This document shows, piece by piece, positions 42,691 through 50,250 of a stretch of 64,000 nt of DNA. A model generated the notes under the pieces. That model was not told the origin of the DNA, did no database searches, and worked only from the letters and a program-made list of their open reading frames with translations. The DNA is from a bacterium (GTDB taxonomy: Bacteria > Bdellovibrionota > UBA1018): assembly GCA_019751945.1 (NCBI GenBank), contig JAIEMT010000004.1, positions 41,154-105,153 on the forward strand, written 5' to 3'. The first letter of the stretch is position 1. Each line of letters opens with the position of its first letter. The position numbers and the translations under genes are program-made.

Positions 42691-44058
42691 GTGAACATTC
42701 TCTTAGTTCAGGATCAAGAAAAGGTCCGAGATCGCATGAGTTTTTGGATTCAAAAGGCCTATTCCTGCACGGTCATTGAGGCCGAATCGATTGAGAAGGC
42801 TCGAGAGATTCTGACCAATCGAGACCCCCTCATCGACCTGATCATCTACGACTTCCAAAAAGATCCGATTAAAAACTTCCGCAGGCTTCGCTCCTCAAGC
42901 GGGGTCATTCCCTGCATCGTCTGCCTCAGCGGTATCTCTACTGAGATGAAGGCCGAGGAGAAGAGCTTCATCCGTTTAATCGACCGAGCCAAGCTCACTG
43001 AAGAAATCCAAAACACGATGAAGGACTTTCTGTCCAAAGGAGCTATTCCTGGCGAAAGTGCTGATGAAAGAGAATACTTCGCCATTCGGACACGAATCCT
43101 GCTTTCTGTCTGTCCGTTAAAAGGGGACATCTACATTCGCCTCTCGGCGCAGAAATTTGTAAAGCTCTTCCGCGAGGGCGATGATTTTAACGAAGCAGAC
43201 TTGGTGAAATACACTCTCAAAAAAGGGGTGAACTACCTCTTCATCAAGCGAAATCAAACCGACGAGTTTATTTCGAAATACCTGGCAGATCTGCAGGCAC
43301 TCACCAGCAAAGAAAACCTGTCGACAGAGGAAGTCTCTCGCAGCGCTGAATCTGTTCACGAAACCGTTCAAGAACTCGGCAAGCGCCTCGGATTCAATGA
43401 AGGAGTTCAACAACTCGCTCGAACCCAAATCGCTATGACGATGAAAGCGATGGGCAAGAGTCCCGCTTTAGGCGATGTTCTGAAAAAGCTCGAACAGTCC
43501 CGAGGCGAATATGTCGCCTCTCATAGTTTGATGACAGGTTTCCTGGCCTGCGCCATCGCGAGCTATATGGATTGGAAATCTGAAGCGACCTTCTTCAAGT
43601 TAAATTTGGCGGCATTCTTACACGACATCACTCTCGACAATCAGAAGCTAGCTGCGTGCGAGACGATACAAGATCTTTCCAAAGAACCGTTCAAGGAAGA
43701 AGAGATGGAAGCATTTCGCAACCATCCCCAAAATGCTGCGGATATCGCCCGTCGATTCAGCGAAGTTCCGCCCGACGTGGACACCATTATTGCTCAGCAC
43801 CATGAAAGACCGGATGGGACGGGGTTTCCGCGCCGCCTCAGTGGAAACTACATTGCACCTCTCGCTTCCATTTTCATCGTTGCCCACGACTTAGCGAGGT
43901 ATTCCAGATTGCGCCCCAATGAAAAAATCGACGTCAAAGAATTCATTAAGCAGGGTGCTTTGAAATATAAATCCAGCCAATTCAAAAAGGTTTTAGCGGT
44001 GCTGGAAGCCAATATGTCCGACATGGGAATGCCCGAACCGGGGCAGCCCGCCGCCTAA
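42691..44058 (+). CDS. Response-regulator protein with HD-GYP-like output domain
   Basis: A 455-residue protein starting with GTG. The N-terminus looks like a receiver domain ([16 protein letters not shown], phosphoacceptor-like Asp54 in IIYDF). A middle region (about 120-235) has no name I can give. The C-terminal ~200 residues are HD-GYP-like: SHSLMTG, the HD pair in FLHDITLDN, then [11 protein letters not shown] in place of the canonical HHExxDGxGYP. The usual HDIGK is HDITL, so metal or activity details may differ. Predicted role: cyclic di-GMP hydrolysis, possibly gated by phosphorylation. Its stop is adjacent to the convergent lolA stop. Confidence 0.85.
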   Translation: MNILLVQDQEKVRDRMSFWIQKAYSCTVIEAESIEKAREILTNRDPLIDLIIYDFQKDPIKNFRRLRSSSGVIPCIVCLSGISTEMKAEEKSFIRLIDRAKLTEEIQNTMKDFLSKGAIPGESADEREYFAIRTRILLSVCPLKGDIYIRLSAQKFVKLFREGDDFNEADLVKYTLKKGVNYLFIKRNQTDEFISKYLADLQALTSKENLSTEEVSRSAESVHETVQELGKRLGFNEGVQQLARTQIAMTMKAMGKSPALGDVLKKLEQSRGEYVASHSLMTGFLACAIASYMDWKSEATFFKLNLAAFLHDITLDNQKLAACETIQDLSKEPFKEEEMEAFRNHPQNAADIARRFSEVPPDVDTIIAQHHERPDGTGFPRRLSGNYIAPLASIFIVAHDLARYSRLRPNEKIDVKEFIKQGALKYKSSQFKKVLAVLEANMSDMGMPEPGQPAA

Positions 44059-44721
44059 TTATTCCTTCACGCGATCAGTATTCGCGGGGGGAGTGAAGTG
44101 AAACAAATCATCCTCTAACGATTTGCCCAGCTGAATCTCTTGCAGAGAAATTTCGGATTTATTCCCGCCCTTGTGAACCAGAACAACTTTCTCGATAGTC
44201 TGCGTGCGTGCATTGACTCGAATCAAGGCTTGCTTCACGCCAGCAGCCGTTCCAGGTTTTGGAACAATGAGAAACTCGAGCGCGGACTTCTGGGTGATTT
44301 TTAAATTCTTGGACATCGAAAAATTTCCGGAGAGCAATGCATTAGCTAGCTGCGATTGTACCTGCGATGTTTTTCTTTCAATCAACTGACCCGGCTCAGT
44401 TTCATCGAAGGGTGGCGTGTAATTCCAAAAAGTTTTTCCGTCGCTCACCAAAAGATTGGGGTCGGGGGTTTTCGTTTCCCACCTGACTTTATTGGGGCGC
44501 TTGATCATGATCGTTCCGGAACTGACTTTTTTCGTTTTCGTGGTCAGTGATTCCACCGATTCTGAAAACTTCGCCACCAAAGTGCCTGCCTTAGCGTACT
44601 TGGCTTCGACGAGCTTCAAAACCTCAGGAATGTTTTGGACCGGGGTTGCAGATTTTACCGGCTTTGGAACCTCAGCAAAGGCCCCACTGATGAAAAAAGA
44701 AGTCAGAATCGCTGCAATCAT
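44059..44721 (-). CDS. lolA: Outer-membrane lipoprotein carrier LolA
   Basis: Periplasmic chaperone that takes lipoproteins from LolCDE to LolB. A Sec signal peptide (cleavage after AFA, about residue 16) is followed by the LolA half-barrel: SGTIMIKRPNKVRWET, LLVSDGKTFWNYTPPFDE and LEFLIVPKP. At 220 residues it is the usual size. The ATG overlaps the smc TAA (TAATG), so it is co-translated with smc. Its presence agrees with the many lipoprotein genes in this window. Confidence 0.9.
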   Translation of the reverse strand: MIAAILTSFFISGAFAEVPKPVKSATPVQNIPEVLKLVEAKYAKAGTLVAKFSESVESLTTKTKKVSSGTIMIKRPNKVRWETKTPDPNLLVSDGKTFWNYTPPFDETEPGQLIERKTSQVQSQLANALLSGNFSMSKNLKITQKSALEFLIVPKPGTAAGVKQALIRVNARTQTIEKVVLVHKGGNKSEISLQEIQLGKSLEDDLFHFTPPANTDRVKE

Positions 44722-47700
44722 TATTGCATTTCGATGGAGACCATCTTCGACACGCCCGGCTCTTCCATCGTGACGCCGTAGAGGGTGTCGTTGAGTTCCA
44801 TCGTCTTCTTATTGTGGGTAATAAGAATGAACTGGCTCTTCGAAGACATTTCGCGCAAAAGAGCATTGAATTTGCCAATGTTCGCGTCGTCGAGCGGAGC
44901 ATCCACCTCATCCAACAAGCAGAACGGCGCCGGCTTCACCATGAAGATCGCAAAAATCAGCGACACCGCGGTGAGGGCTTTTTCTCCCCCGGAGAGCAGG
45001 GAAATGTTGACGATCTTTTTGCCCGGCGGCTGAGCCAGAATATCTACGCCCGCTTCTAAGATATCGGTGTTGGGAGCGCCTTCTGGGAAAACCAGAGATA
45101 GGCGAGCCTGACCGCCACCAAAGATGATCGGAAAGAGTTTTGCAAAGCGCTCAGCAATAGCTTCAAAAGCCTTCTGGAAGCGTTCCTCGGAAGTCTTATT
45201 GATGTGGTCGATCGCCTCTTGCAAATTATCGATGGATTGCAACAGGTCGCTGCGTTCGTTCACCAAGCGATCAAAACGCTCCTTGGTTTCTTCGTACTCT
45301 TCCACAGCCATGGGGTTCACTTCACCCAAACGACGAATTCGTTCGCGCATGCGCTCGACTTCTTCACCGAGCTGGCGTTCTTCTTCTTCGGTCATGGGCT
45401 GAGTGACGACTGGATCGCTCATCTCTTCTTGAATCGGAGAGGCCTGCGGGTTGGTCAAACTACCCGCGCCGTACTTCTCTTCGATGTTCTGAATCATGTG
45501 GTTGAGGTCCGCGCCGAGACGTTCCATCTCTAATGCAAACTGATTCACCTTCGTGCTCTTCTCGTCAGTCAAGGCGTGGAGCTCCTTGATTCGAGACATG
45601 GCCGCATTGACCTTAGCACTAGATTGCTCCAAGCGGTCTTTCACCGCATTGAGCTCGTCCTGCGTAGCACCCGAAAGCTTCAGTAACTCTTGAATGCGCC
45701 CCTCAGTCGAAGCATCCCCACCGGTGTGAGTTTCACGCTCAGTCGAAACACGGCTCAAGGTTTGCTGAATCTCGGCGAGGCGCTTTTCGCGATCTTTAAT
45801 CAACTCGCGTGCACTTTGAATCTGGTTTTTCAGAGAGGTCGCGCGCTCACGGAGCGTCGCTTCTTCTACACGTAGACCTTGCAACTCCGCGTCTTGCTCG
45901 CGAAGCACACTGTCCTTGCCACCCCCACCATTCAAAGACGCGTCGATTTCCTGAACTTCCGCCTCCAGTTGAACTTTGCGTTCGCTCTTTTGAGCGAGTT
46001 CATCTTGAGAGCGTTTTAAATCTGCTTGATCGCGAGAAGACTGAGACTGAACCTGATCCAACTCTTTACGAGTATGATTCGCTAAGCCTTCTGCTTCTTT
46101 GAAAATTCTTTCGCTCTGATGAACATCCCGATCCATCGCTGCTTGCTGAATCTCGATGGTTTGATAATCCGCCTGAAGGGCTTGCAGTTTTGCGCGTGCA
46201 AGCTCCACCGACTTTTTCAAATCGGCGAGACGCTCTTCATTGGCCGCAAAATCATTTTCAGCGGCGAAAACCTGAAGGCGCGTGTCTTCAATCGCACGAC
46301 GACGACCCAGCACGCTTGCGGCTGCAGAGGCTTCAGCGTTTGCGCTGCTCCCTCCGCGTACCAAAGTGCCATTCTCAATCACTTCACCCGAAAGCGTGAC
46401 GGCAGAAGCCCCGGCCGGAGCCAATACTTTTGAGAGTTTCTGTAAACCGCCGGCCTCGAGTTCGCCCAAAACCCAAACACCCGCAATCAAAGATTCGAGC
46501 AATTTCTGAGTCGATGCGCCCGCGCCTGAAGAAATCTTTACGAAGTCTTTCAAAAGTCCGACGACTTCAAATCCCTGAGATTCAATCGCTTTACGAATAC
46601 TGGAATCTTCCGTGCGACCAGCAGGAGAATCGACGGCAATGTAAACCGATGCACGCCCTTGTTTGCGATCGCGAATTTCCGTCAAAGCGGCCGTGGCGAC
46701 ATCTGGATTTTCACAGACTAGATTTTGAATACGACCTTCCAACCAAGCTTCCGTAACCTTTTCGTAACCCGAAGAGACGTCTAAGAAGTCTGCAAGCGGC
46801 GCCAGTTTTCCGGTGTGACCCGATTTCTTTGCCCAATCCAAAACAGCCTTGGGACCGTCGCCAAAACCTTCGTAAGCGGCAGCCAATTCTTCCAAGCTCT
46901 GAAGGCGCGACTTCATTTGCGTCACGGCCTTCATGTCTTTTTCACGGTTCGCCTCGGTTTGGCGAATCTGCGTATCTAATTCTGAAACCTTTTCTGCCTG
47001 AGATTTTTTCTCAACCTGGGTGGCGGCAAGCTTCTGCTGAAGTTCGGTCAACTGTGCACGAGCCTTGCTAGCCTCTTCGCGCGCAACAGTGACTTTTACT
47101 TCCTGCGTTTCTAAAAGTTCCTTCAATCGCTGGGCTTGATCTTCAGCAGATTGAATTCGTCCCTGTAACGAAGCAGCCTTCGAGCCCAACTCCGCCACGC
47201 CATTCACGATGGCCATGATTTCTTTTTTTGAACGATCCGACGTCGAACGCATTTGCTCGACCTCGGATCTCAACGTACGAACCTGAGAATCTAAAGCCTG
47301 CGCTTTTTCAGCCGCGGCTTTAAAAGTGACATCGGCATCTTGCCCGACAGATTCAATGCTCTGAACTTTTTCGCGTTCGGCAGCGACCGATGATTCTAAA
47401 TCTTGTCGTTCATTTAAGAGCGACTCGAGCTGCTTACCTAAATCCTCTTGTCGGCGCTGAGAGAGGTCCAAAGCGCTTCGACGCTGAGTGAGCTCGTTCG
47501 TCTGGGTCAAAACCTTTGCCTGCAAGTCTTCGGCAAGTTTAGTGTCCGTGAGTTGTGCCACGCGATCAGTTTCGATCGAGTTTTCAGCGGTCTGCAGTTC
47601 TGCCTTTAATCCCACCAACTCTTGTTCAAAAGCTTCGCGTTGAGATTTCAAAGTTTCTAACTGCTGACGAAGCACACTGGTGCGACGACGGCCCCAGCCG

Positions 47701-48422
47701 ATTTCTTTCACCTGGAGTTCGTCTTTATATTTTCGGTAGAGGCGAGCCTTCTGCGCCTGGCGCTCTAACGAATTCAAGCTGCGTTCGATTTCCGCAATCA
47801 CGTCATTGAGACGAGAAAGATTTCCCTGAGTCGCTTCCATTTTGCGGAGCGATTCTTTTTTTCGCGCCTTGTACTTTGCGATACCGGCAGCTTCTTCGAT
47901 CAGGACTCGGCGCTCTTCGGGTTTTGCTCCGACGATCTTCCCGATCTGGCCTTGTTCGATGATGGAATACCCCTTCGTGCCGACCCCGGTGTCCATGAAA
48001 AGTTCATGCACATCCTTGAGTCGTGAAGGAGCGCCGTTGATGAAATATTCGCCCTCGCCGGAACGGTACACGCGGCGGGTGACAGAAATTTCTTTCGTTT
48101 TGAGGTGTAGAGGCACTTCTTGGTAGCTCGCACCGGCAGGAGCAGTCGCGGTGTCCACGTAGTCGGTTTCCATGACCAGGGTAGCTTCGGCCATGCCGAG
48201 AGGGGAGTACTTGGAGCTGCCATTGAAAATCAGGTCGTCGCTGCTACTACCGCGCATGTGCTTGTAGGCCTGTTCTCCCATGACCCAAAAGAACGCGTCG
48301 ACGATGTTGGATTTACCGCAGCCGTTGGGACCGACAATCCCCGTAATCGAATGATCGAAGTGGATTACCGTCTTGTCTTTGAATGACTTAAAACCCTGAA
48401 TTTCTAAACGCTTAACGCGCAT
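44721..48422 (-). CDS. smc: Chromosome segregation protein SMC
   Basis: A 1233-residue condensin subunit: Walker A GPNGCGKSNIVD (about residue 32), two long coiled coils (about 165-500 and 680-1000), a hinge (about 520-650), the ABC signature LSGGEKALTAV and Walker B PFCLLDEVDAPLDD near the C-terminus. Full length with both ATPase halves, so it should compact and segregate chromosomes with ScpAB, whose genes are not in view. Followed directly by lolA. Confidence 0.97.
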   Translation of the reverse strand: MRVKRLEIQGFKSFKDKTVIHFDHSITGIVGPNGCGKSNIVDAFFWVMGEQAYKHMRGSSSDDLIFNGSSKYSPLGMAEATLVMETDYVDTATAPAGASYQEVPLHLKTKEISVTRRVYRSGEGEYFINGAPSRLKDVHELFMDTGVGTKGYSIIEQGQIGKIVGAKPEERRVLIEEAAGIAKYKARKKESLRKMEATQGNLSRLNDVIAEIERSLNSLERQAQKARLYRKYKDELQVKEIGWGRRRTSVLRQQLETLKSQREAFEQELVGLKAELQTAENSIETDRVAQLTDTKLAEDLQAKVLTQTNELTQRRSALDLSQRRQEDLGKQLESLLNERQDLESSVAAEREKVQSIESVGQDADVTFKAAAEKAQALDSQVRTLRSEVEQMRSTSDRSKKEIMAIVNGVAELGSKAASLQGRIQSAEDQAQRLKELLETQEVKVTVAREEASKARAQLTELQQKLAATQVEKKSQAEKVSELDTQIRQTEANREKDMKAVTQMKSRLQSLEELAAAYEGFGDGPKAVLDWAKKSGHTGKLAPLADFLDVSSGYEKVTEAWLEGRIQNLVCENPDVATAALTEIRDRKQGRASVYIAVDSPAGRTEDSSIRKAIESQGFEVVGLLKDFVKISSGAGASTQKLLESLIAGVWVLGELEAGGLQKLSKVLAPAGASAVTLSGEVIENGTLVRGGSSANAEASAAASVLGRRRAIEDTRLQVFAAENDFAANEERLADLKKSVELARAKLQALQADYQTIEIQQAAMDRDVHQSERIFKEAEGLANHTRKELDQVQSQSSRDQADLKRSQDELAQKSERKVQLEAEVQEIDASLNGGGGKDSVLREQDAELQGLRVEEATLRERATSLKNQIQSARELIKDREKRLAEIQQTLSRVSTERETHTGGDASTEGRIQELLKLSGATQDELNAVKDRLEQSSAKVNAAMSRIKELHALTDEKSTKVNQFALEMERLGADLNHMIQNIEEKYGAGSLTNPQASPIQEEMSDPVVTQPMTEEEERQLGEEVERMRERIRRLGEVNPMAVEEYEETKERFDRLVNERSDLLQSIDNLQEAIDHINKTSEERFQKAFEAIAERFAKLFPIIFGGGQARLSLVFPEGAPNTDILEAGVDILAQPPGKKIVNISLLSGGEKALTAVSLIFAIFMVKPAPFCLLDEVDAPLDDANIGKFNALLREMSSKSQFILITHNKKTMELNDTLYGVTMEEPGVSKMVSIEMQ

Positions 48423-48475
48423 CTTCCTTAACGCTCCCGTGCGTACCTTAGCAAACGATACCGGTAAAATCTAAC

Positions 48476-48550
48476 AAGCCCCGGTTAAAAGGCAAGCCCT
48501 GGTTTTGTGTTTCTTTTGGCCCTCTATGTACTCAAAAGAACAACACAAAA
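48476..48550. other. Direct repeat and long hairpin upstream of the paralogue gene
   Basis: AAGCCCCGGTT and AAGCCCTGGTT are direct repeats 18 bases apart (48476 and 48494). Right after them, a hairpin has a 9-bp outer stem (TTTTGTGTT at 48503, AACACAAAA at 48542), a 6-bp inner stem (CTTTTG / CAAAAG) and a 14-base loop. No U-run follows. It could be a 5' UTR structure or regulatory site for the next gene. Confidence 0.4.
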
Positions 48551-48614
48551 TGGCGGGAAGATTTACTTTGTGACGCACGGTGATAAGTCCCATTACACAA
48601 TCTGGAGGTATTTA

Positions 48615-49097
48615 ATGAGAGTTCTGATTTTGAGTGTCCTAGCCCTGGTTTCAACCCTAGCCCAAGCGGCGGCTGCCGAACGGTGCCAAGAGTTGCACCC
48701 AGAATGGGCCGTGGTCTACGACTCGGAAGAGAACACTCTCTGGGTGGACCCGGACCTCATTAAAAACCATCGCTACTCTCAGTCCAAAGCTTGGACCTTT
48801 GATTCGGGACTCTTGTTCTGGGATTCAGCGTCCTTCACTTTATATGCTAGAGGGAACGAAGGAGAATCTTCCTCCCCAGTCCTCCAACTCTTGGGCGAGG
48901 CAACAGCAGCACAGGGCTCTTGCTTCCGCATCAAATTGAACCAGGACCTTGTCGTCACCGAAAAAACCAAATGGGCAACGGATAAGTGCCTCATTCTCTC
49001 CTGCAGCGAAGAAAATAAAATGTACTTCCTAGAGTTCACCCTACCGTTAGCCAACGATTGGTGGGTTCAAACGCTGCGTTTAAAAGTGGTGCAGTGA
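48615..49097 (+). CDS. Secreted protein, first of two paralogues (LHPEW family)
   Basis: About 160 residues from 48615, where GGAGG is 6 bases upstream and the signal peptide MRVLILSVLALVSTLAQA begins. The mature protein shares with the gene at 49753 the strings LHPEWxVVYDS, PDLIKN, GxCxxI.L, VxEKxKW, C.....CSE, YFLEF and WWxQT. Four cysteines are conserved (ERCQ, GSCF, DKCL, SCSE), likely two disulfides, plus a tryptophan-rich C-terminus. I know no family with this pattern. The compact beta-like profile suggests a periplasmic or secreted binding domain. Confidence 0.8.
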   Translation: MRVLILSVLALVSTLAQAAAAERCQELHPEWAVVYDSEENTLWVDPDLIKNHRYSQSKAWTFDSGLLFWDSASFTLYARGNEGESSSPVLQLLGEATAAQGSCFRIKLNQDLVVTEKTKWATDKCLILSCSEENKMYFLEFTLPLANDWWVQTLRLKVVQ

Positions 49098-49107
49098 TTC
49101 GAGAGCG

Positions 49108-49581
49108 TTAGTCTTTTTCAGCGCCCGAAGCAGCAGGAGTGTCGTGCTCCCAAACCGGCATTTTCGGAGCGAGGGGATCGCGCGGCTTTTTTCCGACAGA
49201 TTTTTTCTGGTTGTCTGGCAACATAATCGGTGGGCTTGCAATGGGCTTGCGCAGCTGTCCGCTAGCTAGAAACTCTTTCAAGCAATTGTCCATTTCTTCC
49301 TGAACAACAACTCCCGTGCACATATTCGGATTCGCGCCATAAACCTTTATGGGACAAGCCTTCTTTGTCAACTCGGGTCCGTGAGATAAGTTTTTGGGTT
49401 CGCCACGATTATCTTGAACTGAACACATCGCCTCGCCGTAAAAATATTTTTGTTTGGCTGATTTACAATCAAAAACTTGAGCGTAAATCCAGGTGGCGTC
49501 GCACTTCTCGACGATGTAATTTGCAAATCCGGAAACAGGTGACAAAAGAACTGCGACTAAAAAAAGTCTTGCGAAAACCAT
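49108..49581 (-). CDS. Secreted cysteine-rich protein of unknown function
   Basis: About 157 residues from MVFARLFLVAVLL at 49581, chosen over a TTG 21 bases earlier because GAGAGGAAG is correctly spaced. A signal peptide ends near GFA. The mature part has about six cysteines in its first ~90 residues (EKCDAT, FDCKSA, AMCSVQ, KACPIK, NMCTGV, DNCLKE) and a Pro/Lys-rich disordered tail. It lies between the two paralogous genes on the opposite strand. No function can be read. Confidence 0.75.
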   Translation of the reverse strand: MVFARLFLVAVLLSPVSGFANYIVEKCDATWIYAQVFDCKSAKQKYFYGEAMCSVQDNRGEPKNLSHGPELTKKACPIKVYGANPNMCTGVVVQEEMDNCLKEFLASGQLRKPIASPPIMLPDNQKKSVGKKPRDPLAPKMPVWEHDTPAASGAEKD

Positions 49582-49691
49582 TCCGAACTTCCTCTCCTTC
49601 AAGTTTTAGTCAATACATTCAGCCCATTGAAAATTATGAGCCTTTTGCTCAAACTTGTCCAAGTCTGTTTTTCTTCAAAATTTCCCCAAAC

Positions 49692-49705
49692 TTGAAGCGC
49701 TTCAA
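49692..49705. promoter_or_regulatory. Perfect 14-base palindrome upstream of the second paralogue
   Basis: TTGAAGCGCTTCAA lies 47 bases before the ATG at 49753. A weak -10-like TATATC follows at 49725. It fits an operator near the promoter of either the gene at 49753 or the divergent cysteine-rich gene. Upstream, TGAGC-CTTTT-GCTCA (49637-49651) forms a short hairpin. Confidence 0.4.
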
Positions 49706-49752
49706 AGCACTCGAAGACCCATGATATATCCCAAGCCATCGAGGTAAATTTT

Positions 49753-50250
49753 ATGAAGCACTTTCAGATTTTCTGTTTTTCTGCCCTTACGTCTTTTCTT
49801 GGAATCTCTTTCGCACATGCAGCGACGGATCATTGCCGGGTTCTCCATCCTGAGTGGGGCGTGGTTTATGATTCTCAACGCGACACGATTTGGATGAATC
49901 CCGATTTGATTAAAAATAAAAAATATACGCAGTCGTCATTTTGGAAATTCGAGGCCACTGCACCGCTGATTGAAAATGGAACACTATCCATCGCTGGAAA
50001 TGACAGTGACGCCTACGGCTACTTCTCAACAAGAAGACCCGTTGGCGAAATCTTTGCGAGCGATGGCTATTGTTACGGAATCAATCTGGATCCGAATGTC
50101 ACCGTGAGCGAAAAATCCAAGTGGGTGAAGGAGAGATGTTATTCCACCACCTGCTCTGAAGACAAACAGATCTACTTCTTGGAATTCACCACGAAGTCAG
50201 AAAAGGACTGGTGGGCCCAAACTCAGAAGGTCTATGTGAGCAACTACTAG
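49753..50250 (+). CDS. Secreted protein, second of two paralogues (LHPEW family)
   Basis: A 165-residue product with signal peptide MKHFQIFCFSALTSFLGISF (cleavage after AHA). The mature protein keeps the four cysteines and the motifs LHPEWGVVYDS, PDLIKNKKY, EKSKW, CSED, YFLEFT and WWAQT shared with the gene at 48615, but its central segment differs. A GAGG site precedes the ATG. Its TAG shares the CTAG palindrome with the stop of convergent ppdK. Two diverged copies 1.1 kb apart imply an old duplication followed by specialisation. Confidence 0.8.
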   Translation: MKHFQIFCFSALTSFLGISFAHAATDHCRVLHPEWGVVYDSQRDTIWMNPDLIKNKKYTQSSFWKFEATAPLIENGTLSIAGNDSDAYGYFSTRRPVGEIFASDGYCYGINLDPNVTVSEKSKWVKERCYSTTCSEDKQIYFLEFTTKSEKDWWAQTQKVYVSNY

